From Colius striatus (taxonomy: Eukaryota > Chordata > Aves > Coliiformes > Coliidae): DNA of 64,000 nucleotides. The stretch is taken from the NCBI RefSeq assembly GCF_028858725.1, contig NC_084771.1, positions 11,746,915 through 11,810,914 of the forward strand, in the 5' to 3' direction. Below the pieces are notes generated by a model that made no database searches, was not told the origin of the DNA, and worked only from the letters and a program-made list of their open reading frames with translations. Both the position numbers and the translations under genes were made by a program. Below are positions 1-12,300 of this stretch, in pieces (the stretch's first letter is position 1; the number at the start of each line of letters is the position of its first letter).

Positions 1-1358
1 CAGGTGTGATTGGTGCAGGGTGAGCCTACTTCTGCCATCCTGATAGACTGTCTTCATTAGTCCCCTAAGTCAGCAGTCCTGGAGTTTGCCTGGAACAGTA
101 TAAGAAATCTAAATAGCAAACATTATTACAGATTGTTTTCTAGTAGGAAATGCAGCTCCAGTGGAGCTGTCCTTAGCACTATGCATAGCATGCCTGTGGA
201 TCCTCATTTAGTAGTCTTTGTTACACTGTTTTGGTAAAGGACTTGGTGCATTTGCTGTCTATAAATAAAAACATAAGCATAGGGCAACAGGACAAACCAG
301 GTTTTCAATCTCCTGCTCCTGGCAGAACATACAGGAGGGAAAATAGTTTAAATGAATAACAGAAGTCATGTGCCATGATGGACCTTCCTTTTCACAATCA
401 TAGAATCAAAGAATGGTGGGAATTGGAAGGGACTTTGAAAGATCATCTGGTCCAATCCCTGTGCCAAAGCAGGTCCCAGCTAGATCAGGTCACACAGGAA
501 CATGTCCAGGGTTTGAAGCCCTCCAGAGCAGGAGCCTCTACACCCTCCCTGGGCAGCCTGGGCCAGGGCTCCCTCACCTCAACAGGGAACGAGTTTTTTT
601 GCTTTTGCTTAAATGGAACTTTTTGTGTTCCAGCTTCATCCTGTCACCCCTTTTCCTGTCACTAGATACAACAGAAAAAAGTGCTGCCCCAGCCTCCTGA
701 CACCCACCCTTTAGATATATATAAATATTAATGAGATCCCCCCTCAGTCTCCTCCAGGCTGAACAGCCCCCGGTCCCACAGCCTTTCCTCCTCACAGAGA
801 TGCTCCAGTCCCCTGATCATCTTGGTAGCCCTGCACTGGCCTCTCTCCAGCAGTTCCCTGTCTCCCTTGATCTGAGGAGCCCAGAACTGGACACAGGACT
901 CCAGATGAGGCCTCACCAGGGCAGAGTAGAGCGGGAGCAGAACCTCCCTCAAGCTGCTGCCTGTATTCTCTGGATGCCCCCAGGATGCCATTGGCCTCCT
1001 TGCCCATGAGGGCACACATTGCTTTTGTAAAAACTTGTCTTGGGAATATTATTGAACACTGTTTTTCCCCCAGATACTAGTTTTGTTTACTAACATAAGA
1101 AAATGCTGCTTCAGTTCATGCTCCTGTAGGTATGGGGTGTGGTAGAATGGATACTTATAGTGAAGTTATTAAGATAACATTTGAAAGCATGAATAAGCGA
1201 TTTTAACAAATCACTAGTAACAGTATTTCTTGCTGTTGTTAAATGATCTGTTGATGATGAAATTGTATTGTAGAATGTGAACTGACTATTACTAGAGATG
1301 AGATGGACATTCCTGTATCACTAAAGGTTTTTATTCCCATCTCCGTTTTGTATGTTAG
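1..1358 (+). other. TEX11 intron interrupted by the left window edge
   Basis: No reading frame here resembles the TEX11 segment expected upstream, so the preceding exon lies outside the window. The only recognisable element is the CR1 copy at 398-1022. Confidence 0.65.
398..1022 (-). mobile_element. CR1 LINE fragment, about 625 bp, antisense to TEX11
   Basis: The left end starts with the CR1 3' terminal motif in reverse complement (tcatagaatc), followed by the usual 3' region (ctccagagcaggagcc, ccctgggcagcctggg). On the minus strand, 728-1015 reads as the end of the CR1 reverse transcriptase [48 protein letters not shown]. The copy is 5'-truncated and has no intact ORF2, so it is a dead copy of the typical kind. 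Confidence 0.93.
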
Positions 1359-1429
1359 CTTGGAACTTAGCTATACAGTTCAAGGACTGCCCTGAAAAGA
1401 TGAGGGATTTTTTTCTGCTATCTTTCAAG
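1359..1429 (+). CDS. TEX11: TEX11 exon, first visible
   Basis: 71 nt. Acceptor AG at 1357-1358, donor GT at 1430-1431. It begins two bases before a codon boundary and then encodes [20 protein letters not shown] and SFK. This corresponds to the WNLAVQCDKDP region of mammalian TEX11. It ends on a codon boundary. Confidence 0.9.
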
Positions 1430-4400
1430 GTATGTGACTCTTGCTAATGTAGTATCTCTGACTGAGAAATACTGTCACCTGTGTAGTTCTGTTAGAAGTG
1501 ACATCCATGTATTAGAGACGTGCTTGTGTGTTCTGACGATGGAGCGCTTTTGTTGGATGGAGATTGACTTGTAATACAAAGTGTAAGCATTACTGTTATA
1601 CACATCATTCTGTTGCTTAAAAAGGTCATAACTAATTTAGACTTTGATGAGAACTTTCTGAAGTTTTCATACAAACATATTAAGCCTTCAAGTCTTAATC
1701 TCCATACAGAATTTCCCCCAACACTGACAGTTTTGTATGTGTTTGTAGAGAGGAGACTCAACACTGCTTTACACTTTATATAAGAGTTATCTACTTTTGA
1801 ATATGAATCTATACCACCCATGGCTGATTGCTAAGTGTCATAGAAGAGACTCAACAATCACCTGTTCAGGAGCAAATGACTTTATATGGGCAGAATTCTC
1901 ATGATCTTTTTCTGGTTTTGCTGTCAGCTGTCCCAGTTTTGTCCTTCAGACAAAGCTGTTCTGTTGGCTCAAAAGACATGCCTGTTAATGGCAGTTGCAG
2001 TTGATCTGGAAATGGGGAGACAAAAAGTAGCACCTTCTGAACAGGTAGGGCATTGCTCTGTTAACTGACTCTAGATGTATCAGTGTAGCATTTTTTTCCT
2101 TTTGATTTGTAAGTTCATTTTTTTCCCCTCAGAGCAGGATATTGAGCATGGGAACCTTTCACAGTTAATTAGAATCAATGCAACTAATACTAACTAATGC
2201 TTTCCAGACAATTGTAAATGTGGTTCAGTAAACTAGTTCTGATGACTTCTGTGGATTTGAACACTGCAGTGATTGTTGTAGACACTTATTTTTGTGGAGA
2301 GCAATACATAGCAATTTGTTTTGTGGGATTTGGTGGTTTGTCAGTCTCAAAAGCACTATTTGATACTTGGGAGCTAAAAGAGATGATGTCCCATAGGAAG
2401 CCACATGGGGTTTTTTTTCTGGTTCAGTGTGAAGAGACTTTGTCTGAGACTTTCTGGGAGGGGACTTCTACCCCCGCAAAAAGTAAAACCCAGTAACTAA
2501 TGTAGACTATATGCTAATTAGGCCGATTCTTAGTTTGTTTTATAGTTGGGTCTAAAGATCCTGTTAACTGTGACATGTGTTTTCCTTTTGCTTTTAAAAC
2601 TATGACAAGAATAACTTCTCAAATTTTGTAAAACAGACAGAGCTTTTCACTCAGGCCCTTCAACATCTGCAGACATGCAAGGAGATCTGGAAGGTTCTGA
2701 AACTAACAGGTAAGTGTGTCTGTTCACCACATGTAACTCAGACTCAGTCACTGGATTCATGAAAAATGCAAGGCATATGGGATTGCTGTCTCAGCTGGCG
2801 AGTGTTGAAGCATATATATGGCAATGTGAGAGAAGAGTTGGCAAAGCAACTGCTGCTTCTTGTATGTCATTGCTTTTATTGGATGGGTCCTGCAAAGTGT
2901 GGAACAAGCTTTCAGAGTGAAGTTGGTTTCACTATTTTGCCTTAAATGTTAAGGAACAACAATTTTTTTTGCTCTAGAGTGGAATTGCTCTTGCACTGTT
3001 TAATAGTTTTACTAGCCTGTTCCCATTCAAGGCATTCTGCCAAATGGAAGATCTTCTCTTGGTGGAGGGAGATTGTGTTAGAGACCTCTTGGGCAAGCTG
3101 GACACTCACAAATCCATGGGTACTGGTGGGATGCACCACTCCTGAGGAAGCCAAGAATGTCTCTTAGATGTAAAACAAAAGACTTTGTGGTAGTTCAGTA
3201 AAGAATTGTTTGGCATTTGTTTCAGGTTTCCTTACAGTTCTGTTCTACCCTTCTTCTCTGTTTAAGGATTTCCTGAAGGCTTTTCTACCAGAAAGGGGAC
3301 AAGTCCTATAGGAAAAAACTAAACTGATGATAAGCTCTTTCCTTAGCTGCCCACCTGAGCTGGTGGCCTTCTCTTATCTCTTTTACCTGACTATGAAAAC
3401 AGCTTCCCTAGTAGCTGTTGCCTTGCCTAGGAGGGTTGCGTGACTTTAGCCAATTACAGACAATCCAGATAGGGTTTTTTTGGGGGGTGGGGAGGCAATG
3501 CTGCTTGGTGGGGTTGTGCTTTGGACTACTGAGGTTTCTGTCCAAGTCTTCTTCAGAGTTCCACTTGCTTTACTGTAAATCTGGGTACCTTAATGGTTTT
3601 CCTGCCTGTTGGAAGTAAAATCTATACCTTTTGGTACACCATGTGGCTTTAAGAAAATGAGTCATTACATACAGGTAATTCCATTTCTTCTGTAGGAGAT
3701 TTTGCTAAAGACCCAACAGACACATTGTTGCTGCTTTATGAATTTGAAGCAAGATCCAAACTGAATGATCCAACACTCCATAAGCTCATGGAGTCAGTAT
3801 GGGAGCAACCACAACTAGAGGTCAAGACACTGGAAATCATTGCATGTAAGGACTGCATTTGTACTTTCCTGTCTCTTCAAGTTAAGAAAAAACAGCTTTT
3901 GTTGCTCTTTCCTGTTAATTTAGGTGACCAGGATAACTATGTATTGTGCAGCATGCAGAAAACGAGTCTAACCACATACATACTTGGTTCTGAGGCAAAG
4001 CTGCTCAGAATCTCAGCAACATTAGGAGATCTGTATTTTTGAAATACCACGTTACATGGGTGATGAAGCAGAAATTGGTGACTTCCCTCCATTTCCAGAC
4101 CCTGAGATGTTTGTATAGGTTGTGAATCTGGAAAAGATTATTCAGATACCAAGCTCCAGAACACCAAAGGCCAGAGAATGACCTGAGCTGATTTATGCCC
4201 CAATACAGAAGTGTTAGGATGTGGGCTTTGGCTGGATATGTAGTTTCACCTTAAAGTTAGTGTAGTTGATTTGTAGGTAGCATTTCTCTATACTTCATAC
4301 TCTCTGTGGAAGGATGGTACACCATGGTTTCATCACAAACTTCTAGTCGTGCCTCTCTGAGAATCCACAGAGTAGGGTCCAAGGAAGGGGAGTAAAATTT

Positions 4401-7400
4401 AGAACTACCATGGCCAATCCTTGGAGGGGATTGTGTAGGATTGCATAAACACCTCCTTATATCCTGTATCTAGGAGTACCTGGGCTTGGAAACATCATAC
4501 TGACATCCTGCTCCTGCCCAATGTTTCCATCCAGTTTTTTATGTTCCAGGAGACAAACAAAACTTGTTATTTTAGACTCTCCCCCCATTCCAAATATTTT
4601 TAGCTTACTGCACTAGAAGTAACCAGCAGTGAGAGTCCTTGTAAGTTATGAAAGCTATTGTGCTTCTGCCTTGTAGTCCTCACTGAGGATGTGCATGGCA
4701 AGAAAGCAGTTGAGAAGCACTGGTGTGTCACCAGCCCAGGCATTAAGCAAATCTCTTTTCAGTTGTTTATCACAAGGGATATGGCAACATGCTGTAGTTT
4801 ATTTCAGTGACCAGTGAGATTAAAGTCTAGCTCCAGTAATTTCTTTCTTCTCTATTTTCTTTTGCTTTTCAGCCTTAGCAATGGAATCTCCAGCTCGATA
4901 CCCTCTGTTGTGTAAGAAAGCTCTCAAGACTGCACTAAACCTTCACAGAAAGCAGAGTGTCATTGATGCTGTGAAATTCAGGTTAGTGTTATCACATAGC
5001 TTTGCCACGAGGCTGTGCCTGGGAATGCTGACAAGGAATAAAGCCTGTGATTTGAAACAAGTGGATTTTAGCTTATGTGCAAGGTTCCACTTCTTGCTGG
5101 CCAACCAATGTACCTCTCAAGCGTGACTCCCTAATAGATAACTGCAACTTGTTTGCTTGGCATACTTTCTGAAACAGTCATAACTCCAATAAATTGATCT
5201 GTTGAGGAAGGAAAATGAAAACTGGACCCAGAAGAGGTCTCTGGCTGTTTCTTGTGAGGAAGGTGCTACTAATGTCAAATGTTATTGTGCAGTAGTGACC
5301 CAGTTATTTCAAAGACAATGAAGTGAAGAGAAATTAAGGGTTGAGAAACCAGCCATGAGCTGTAAGTTAGTGATGCGATGTTGTAGTACATACATGATTT
5401 ATTTTGCTGGGAAACGGGCTGTCTAACAGCTGTACCTTACAGAAGCTGAAAAACAACCTGCTGTGTGTCCCTTCTTTCTCACCTGTATCCAGAAAGGACT
5501 TTTTAACCTCGTTTCTGAGTTCCTTGCAGTAACCACTGGGCAGAGGCAACTGTTGATATTGACTTTCTCACTTCACACTGGGAAGGAAAGAACTGTTGTC
5601 AGAAACCATGTAGTTAGTGATTTTCTGAGCCTACTGATTGCCTAGTTCTTGTTGGTGAAGTCAGAAAAGCATTTTTAACTCAGTGTCATGTGTAGCACCC
5701 TAGAAAATGTTGTGTCTTTCCTTCTGTTACCTTAGGGCCCAGCAATGAAAGTAACAAGGTACTTGCTGCTCTTGGATCTCTTTTTGCATAGTTTGTATGA
5801 ATGAGATGTGATACTGGGAAAATGCATGTTTCTGCTGCAAGGGGGACAGGTCTCTGGCAATCATTGCAACATAAGTCAGTGTGCTGCTGATACTAAGAAG
5901 TGGCCGTTTGTGCAGATGGTGTTTAACATTTCCTCCTTTTCTCTATTTCAATTCTCAGCAAATGCTTAAATAGTTTGATTAATCTTTCTTTGCCAACTGG
6001 ACTGACAGGCTTGGATGCCTGTGTACTGCAGGAGGTCTGGGACTACTTTGAAGATGCTCTGAGTGTAATCAGCAGCACAGTAAGTTGAATGGGGAAACGA
6101 GATTGGGAGATGATCCTGAGCACATTAAACAGTTGTCATCAGGCTGAGAATAATTACTACTAGACTGAACAGTGTCTGGTGTTATATATGGAGCAGTTAA
6201 GACTTCTTCAGTAAGATGCACTGAAATTGCCTCAAAAGAAATGCCTCTTGGCTATTTATGACAGAATTATGAATTTCCTTGGATTTTGTATGGGATTTTT
6301 TGGAGACATTTAAGGCCAAATTCTCAGTGCCTGTTTTAGAAACATCTTCAGCTAGAACATCTTCCCTCCTCCCTCCCATCTTGCTTTCTACAATCTTACA
6401 CTGAACACATTTTTTTAAAGCAGATTCCTTTCAGGATCATAATAAAGCTGGCTATGACTTGGATACCAGTCTTGTTTTTTGATCACTCTGTTTTGTAAAA
6501 TGCATTTAGGAACTTGCTGCATTACTGTTTTTTGACCTGGAACTAGATTCCTGTGTTGTCAGTTCTTGTGATACTATGTGTCTTGTTTCTGTGAGGACAG
6601 GTATGTGGAGAGTAAAATCTTTCAGCATGCAGTTCTCACTTGTGTCCCATAAAGGAATTTTTGTCCTTGTTCCTGAAGCATGTGTACAGTGAAGGCAGTT
6701 GTAATGAGAAAGGCAGACATTCCTGCTTAGAATTTCATAGGTAAAATTAATTCAGTTAAGGAATATCCCTGTTCAAGACTAGTGAAACCAATACTGTGTT
6801 TCATAGCTTCATTTCACTTGCATGGCTGTTTATTTGGTCGGCTTTGAATGTCTCTTCTTTTGCAGAAGTAACATAAAGATGCATTGTTCCTGACTTCCCA
6901 TAGAGAATGTGTCCAAACTTGTGCCTGCCTTTCACCAGTGTTCTCATCTATGACTTTAATAATGTTCTTGTTGAGGGATAGGAATGAAATGGTCATGTGG
7001 ACTGATACAACAGCAAAATGTCACAGTACTTGAGACCTTCTTTTGCAGTTGTGCTCATGGCAGCGGGAACTGATTGGCACCATGCTAGGAGAAGGACATT
7101 GGGGCAGCACATCAGTACATTATCAGTTGGAAAGGTGGTTCACAACTCATCATTTATACCTCCTGTTTAGAAATAGATGCTGCAGTTCAGATATTTCCAC
7201 TGAGCCCTGTTACTTTGGATGAGAAATATCTATCCAAGAGGGAAAAGAAGCGCTTCCAGCCTCCTCTCTAGGATTTGCATGGCAAATAAATAATTGCTTG
7301 TTCTTCCCTTCCCCAACTGAACCAGTTCCCCACCAGGTTCAAGGTATTATTGGGTACTCTGGCTTCTCTTCTGCAGTTACAAGGGCAGCTTTCACTCTGG

Positions 7401-8995
7401 CAAGACCTTGCCACACTGTATAGAGAAATTCTGAAGACAAAAGAACTGCTGTTTCTAATCTGTAGTGAGCTTTTCAGTACTGTGTGGAGAAACTGGAAGG
7501 TACCATTCCAGCATCATTCCTAGTCCCACAGAGTTGTATTTTCTGACTTACCCACATTGGAAACAAGCTGCCTGACAGTCTTGCGGATGAACAGAGAAGT
7601 ACAGGAGGGCTCTGAAGGAATTGCCATTTGCTTAGGAGAAAACCTCAACTGTTTTCTCACTCTGAAACTTAAGTCTGATGCACTCTTGACTTGTTAGGTT
7701 TATAGTGAAGAGTCTATTTTCTGATGAGCTGTTGCTTCTTGTTTGCTGCTCCAGGATACTTACCCAGAGATGGAGATCCTTTGGTTGATGACAAGAGCCT
7801 GGAATACAGGAATATTTCAGTATACTCTTGGGAAGTACAAGGAAGCAGAGCAGTGGTGTGGATTAGGAATGCGTTTCCTCAATCACTTAGGATCTCTGAA
7901 GAAAAGCTATGAAGGCCATGTAAGTATAAGCAGATGGATTTGAGGATGTGGGGTTGGATGACTGGCTTGAATCTGAGGTGTGGATCTGGGTGAAGAAACA
8001 GCTACAGATAATCTTTAAGAGTTTCAGAATCATGGCACCCAAATATTATGTGGGAACTTGATGCCAAAAGCTTTTTTCAAAGTGAGGCCAGAAAAGTTTT
8101 TGATAGACAGCAGAGAGAGCAGTGTAGTGTCCTTTTACTGGGAGGAATGTGCACATGGCTAACTGGAAATAAACTGTTTGTGGCCATGGGAGAGCCCTGG
8201 TGCCTTGCTGCCTGTCACTAGCCAAGGTGTTGTAGCAGTTTACTTAAATCAGATGTTGTACTAATACTTTCAAGCTTGGTTTCTGGTATAATCTCATGTC
8301 TTAGAAATAGGGTTTAAGCTGATGTGGATAAAATGAAAAGCTCATCTTTTCAGGTGTAGCTTAACCATTTCCTTTCAGGGAATTCAGTAAGTATGAACTT
8401 AATCATTTCAGGGCTAGTACCTCTGTAGAAAGTAGTGGCACTTTTTCTTCCCCCATTGCAAATGAGCTTTTGTATGGTTTTTGGCTGGTGCAACAGAGTG
8501 CAGCCTGGCTGGTGTTTGCAGGCATCATTCACTCCCTTATGCATGAGCTGGGCAATCAAAAGCTGTTACAACTCTGTACCATTTTAAATACATCAGTTCA
8601 GACAATAAAAATTGAGATCATTCCCTTCCACCCTCAACTGGGTTCTGTGAATAGGTTTGTTCACAGCTCAGCTGTAAACTGTGCTTTATGTCAGTATGAA
8701 TAAACCCACCTTTGTTGGGTTGCATTACATTTTCTTAAAGCACTGCATTTAAATCTGTGCTGCACTCTTTACATCAACCTGAAATGTTATGTTCAGAAGC
8801 TGGTGGCAGTCTCCCACCTACTCCCTTGCTTCTGTCCCTTGTCCCTTTGCTCTTTTATCTAGTTGATATGACACAACTTCATCTATCCTTGCTGAAAACT
8901 ATGGTGCTTATATTCTCCAGATGATTGGTCTTTATAGTGAGGTTCTGGACAAATTGGACAGAGCAAAAGGGTTTCTTCCAAGTGGAGAAGAATAA
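1359..8995 (+). CDS. TEX11: TEX11 (ZIP4/SPO22-like meiosis protein), 3' half, eight exons
   Basis: Coding exons: 1359-1429, 1928-2044, 2637-2709, 3696-3845, 4873-4981, 5959-6079, 7755-7919, 8921-8995. All have AG/GT borders and consistent phases, giving 292 residues plus a stop. The product matches the C-terminal third of vertebrate TEX11: [86 protein letters not shown]. The family consists of helical TPR-like repeats. In mice and humans it acts in meiotic prophase I on chromosome axes, promoting synapsis and crossover formation; its yeast relative is Zip4/Spo22. I see no frameshift or internal stop, so the locus looks functional. The gene is 5'-truncated by the window edge: the first visible exon starts two bases into a codon, so at least one more exon lies to the left. 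It converges on DLG3, as on mammalian Xq13. The identification rests on remembered family sequence, not a search. Confidence 0.96.
1928..2044 (+). CDS. TEX11: TEX11 exon 'SQFCPSD'
   Basis: 117 nt, 39 codons, phase 0 to 0. A polypyrimidine tract and CAG precede 1928; donor GTAGGG follows 2044. It encodes [20 protein letters not shown] and then [10 protein letters not shown], one of the best conserved TEX11 segments. Confidence 0.95.
2637..2709 (+). CDS. TEX11: TEX11 exon '[12 protein letters not shown]'
   Basis: 73 nt, phase 0 to 1. Acceptor ACAG before 2637, donor GTAAGT after 2709. Encodes [20 protein letters not shown] and the start of LKLTG. This matches the RALEEIQKCRDIWHLLKRTG region of mammalian TEX11. 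Confidence 0.93.
3696..3845 (+). CDS. TEX11: TEX11 exon '[16 protein letters not shown]'
   Basis: 150 nt, phase 1 to 1. Acceptor TTCTGTAG before 3696, donor GTAAGG after 3845. It encodes the conserved leucine-rich YEFEAR helix and [17 protein letters not shown]. Confidence 0.96.
4873..4981 (+). CDS. TEX11: TEX11 exon '[18 protein letters not shown]'
   Basis: 109 nt, phase 1 to 2. Acceptor TTTTCAG before 4873. The donor is GTTAGT after 4981, a slightly non-consensus site. The product matches SLAMENPAHYP of mammalian TEX11 and continues to IDAVKF. Confidence 0.94.
5959..6079 (+). CDS. TEX11: TEX11 exon '[14 protein letters not shown]'
   Basis: 121 nt, phase 2 to 0. Acceptor TCTCAG before 5959, donor GTAAGT after 6079. 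It encodes [20 protein letters not shown] and then the conserved [15 protein letters not shown]. Confidence 0.95.
7755..7919 (+). CDS. TEX11: TEX11 exon '[10 protein letters not shown]'
   Basis: 165 nt, 55 codons, phase 0 to 0. Acceptor CTCCAG before 7755, donor GTAAGT after 7919. It contains TPR-like helices with [20 protein letters not shown] and [20 protein letters not shown], closely like mammalian TEX11. Confidence 0.96.
8921..8995 (+). CDS. TEX11: TEX11 last coding exon
   Basis: 75 nt including TAA. Acceptor TTCTCCAG before 8921. Encodes [20 protein letters not shown] then SGEE and stop. It matches the short MLYSELVEALD C-terminus of mammalian TEX11. The exon starts with ATG, but here ATG is an internal methionine. 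Confidence 0.92.
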   Translation: MIGLYSEVLDKLDRAKGFLPSGEE

Positions 8996-9340
8996 CAACA
9001 GCCACAACTGCAAAAAGGGAGGACAGCAGTGTCTGAATGTTCTGCTGGATGAAGAGGCTGTTAGCTCTGTGAGGGCATGCAGGTCATGGGAGCAGTGGAA
9101 AAGAAACCAGCATCTTCTTGTTGGCACTTATGTACTTTTTAGTAAGTGTTCATGGAGTAAATGTAATTGTTTTCCTCTAGGGAATAACTTTAATTCTCTG
9201 GAGCTATTTAACAGTTAGAAAGAAAGACTTAACTTTTTGATGAGATGTCTGCTGTGGTGTAACAAGTTGGTTGGAAGTACCTGATTACTTCAGTCCTAAG
9301 TGGCAATGAGAACAATAAAGATATTCCAAGACCAGGCATC
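8996..9340 (+). other. TEX11: TEX11 3' UTR with polyadenylation signal
   Basis: This is non-coding sequence after the TEX11 stop. The first canonical AATAAA downstream is at 9314-9319, which predicts cleavage near 9330-9345 and a UTR of about 340 nt. The cleavage site itself is inferred. Confidence 0.6.
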
Positions 9341-12300
9341 TCCTCTGGATGTCACAGCTGCCTTGCTGCATAAATATTTATCAGATTGTTTAGTTTTCAG
9401 TCCATTTTGGTAGGGACAGGAATCCAGGGCTGTTGGCCAGTTTGACAATTTAATTAGAATGAAGAAAGAGCAGGTAATATTTAGCTCTCAGAAGCAGCTG
9501 AAGCTTTGCCTAGTCTGGCTGTTTATAGACTGCTGTGACAGACACACTCCTCCTGTTTGAACCAAGTGAACTTTGGCCCCGGGGCAGACGCTCAGCAAGG
9601 AGACCTAAAGTTAACCCTGTTGTGTGAGGCAGTCAGTGGGGCCTCAGCACCAAACCCCCAAACCCCCTGCAGTTCTGGCTGCAGACTGTGCTGATAAAGC
9701 TGAGCCTGCACCAACCTGGCAGAGAGAGGATCAACCCTTGAGGCTGAGATCCCCCACCTGACACCAGGCAGTGACAGTTTTTGCGTTCATGTAGATACTT
9801 CTCACCTGAAGGTCAGTGTGGAGAGGGAGTTAAAAAACCATCATTGTGTCTGTACAAGTATTGCTGTTTCAGCAACAGGTTCAGAAGTCAGAAGCAGCAG
9901 GACCTGAGTGGTGTGTCCTGTCCTGGTGCCCAAACATTCTCCATGACATCTCGTGATGTCCTGACTCTGGAGGACAAAGTGGCTTCATTCTACCTGAGGT
10001 CACCAGTTCTAATTTGAATCTCTGAGCACCGCTGCTGTCAGATCTTTAATGCACAATGTACTGTGTGTTTTAACTGCTAAATGCCTTTGAGCCCATAAAA
10101 AGCCAGGCCTCAAATGCCACAGAGAATTCTTTCGGAGTGACAGTCTTGGCACTGTGCTCTGCCTTGTGTTAGTGCAGGGGCTGTGGGGTCAAAGGTGTCT
10201 GGGGCTGCCTGTGGCCCCTCCTTAGTGCCTGCTGAATGGCTTTAATTAGCATTCCCACTTCTGATTTGCACAAACACATGAACAGGTAAAGGTGTCGCAG
10301 TGTACCAGATGAGAAGGTCATGTTTGCCCAGTAAGTGTACTGGGTAATTACCCAGAGTCCCAGAAGGCAGCAAACACTCATTGTGCTTTTTGCCTACAGC
10401 CAGAATTGTTTGCATTTTTTTCCCTTTGGAGATGCTCAGTTTGATTTCTTTTTTTGCTACAGACTTTAGAGCTCCCTGTTGAGGTGAGTGAGCACTGGAA
10501 GGGGCTGCTCAGATGGGCTGTGGAGTCTCCTTCTCTGGAGACATTCAAACCCACCTGGATGAGTTCCTGTGTGACCTACTCTAGGTGGCCCTGCTCTGGC
10601 AGGGGGGTTGCACTGGATGAGCTTTGGAGGTCCCTTCCAGCCCTTGGGATTCTGTGATTCTGCTGATGGCACTTCTCACCTCTTCTCTGCATTGTGTATT
10701 TTCTTGCAGGCTTAGCATTTGCCACAGGTTTTAAGTAGGACAAGAATTCCCTCTTAGTTGAATCAGACCTTAATGAGCTGAATTTCCAGTGACTGTTCCC
10801 AAGGGTTTGGTGGAGTGCCATCACTGAGCTGTGCAGGTGTCTGTGTGCTGAGTTCTACTGAGGATGTAGGCTGGGCTGGGAGGAGGGTGTGTGGTGTTAT
10901 TTTACCAGGCTAAATGTTGTTTTATAGTTTGGTAGCCCAACTAGAATGACTGTCTTTTCAAAGCAGCAACAGCTGACCCATAAAACCCCCCAAAAGCTGA
11001 ACAATCCCCACAGCTGCTGCACCTCTCCCTGCTTTTAGAACACAAAGGGAGCCTCGGGGGTAGTACTTCACAAATTTCTCCCCTTTCTCCCACCTCTAGC
11101 TTAGACCCTGTATTTTTTCCTAAGCTGATAATTTCTTAACTGTCTGGGGAGCAGCAACAGTCTAGATGTACAAGGGAAATGGGATGGGACTCAGAGAGTG
11201 AGTCCAGGGAGAGGGTGTCTTTACCATGAAGCCACTAGGAAAAACCCCTGCCCAGGACAGAAAATAGCCTTGCTGAGAAGAGCCTGGAAGTGGAAGAGGG
11301 CAGAGAAGGTAGAGGCAGAGCTGCTGCACCCCAGAGGTGCCTGTAGCAGCAACACAGCAGCAGCTTTGCACTCGGGGTGCACCTCAGGCTTCCTCTCGGT
11401 GTGCAGTCTGAGAAGAGCTTCGCTGTTGTCCATGTCCTGGCTGCACTGGGCGTTAGGGAGAGGCAGGAAGGAAGAGGGGCTGCTCTAGCCACTAGCACGT
11501 GGAATTACTCAAATCACAGTAATCAGAAGTAATTGGAAGAGGGCTGAAGCTCATTAGGGAATTGGGCAGAAGCTTTTGTCGACTAGTGCACTGGAGCTAA
11601 GGGAGGAAATGCCATCTACCCCCCCAGGACAGCCAAACACGGCCTGTGTGCTTCCACCATTAACACATGCTGCACTCACTGACCCAAACAACTTCATGTT
11701 TCTCCTTAGAGTTAAAAAACCCTGAAGCCAAGCAACATGACCCTCATTTTAGAGGCAAAGGATATAAATAAACACTAGAAGTCAGGGAGTACCTGAGGAT
11801 TCTTCAAGGAAAGAGGCAGCTTTAACGTGAATGATAACTTTACCTGTTCTGCAGCTGGTGCTTTAGTGCCATGAGTCCTGCTGTGACAGCTTAAGGAAAG
11901 CAAAAGAATAGCAGTCCTTGAAGGTTCTGCTGTCAAGCAGCATAAGCAAGAAAAACCATATCTGAGACAGGTCCATCTCAGGCAACAACAGGGAGGAAAA
12001 ATTCAAGGGAACTATTAAACTCCTTTCAAACCCCTCTTCCAGTAAGTAGCCTCACTGATCCTGTGCTCCTCTGCTTAACCAAGGCCAAGACACTTAATTA
12101 ACCAGCATAGACATGTTTCTCTACAGCACAAGCAGCTTATAGTCTAATTTTCTAGAAGTGACTTAGAGCAGATTAGTTTCATGCCTGTTGCAGGCAGCTG
12201 TAGCAGGACATCTTGGGAGAGAAAAGCCACTCCCTACATTTCACAGTGAGACCCTTAACAGGACAATGCTCAGCTATTGTAGGGTCCAGAAGGACTTTGC

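Larger units (their letters stand above)
1430..8920 (+). other. TEX11 introns (seven)
   Basis: These are the intervals between the listed TEX11 exons, from about 0.5 to 1.7 kb each. They are AT-richer than the DLG3 half of the window. Apart from splice sites and a solitary intronic AATAAA at 8699-8704, I see no coding sequence, RNA gene or recognisable transposon in them. Confidence 0.7.

Noticed and set aside
728..1015. Minus-strand frame encoding a reverse-transcriptase tail
   Set aside because: It is not a host gene; it is the end of CR1 ORF2 inside a truncated element.
8699..8704. AATAAA as a TEX11 polyadenylation signal
   Set aside because: It lies in the last intron, before the conserved final coding exon at 8921-8995.
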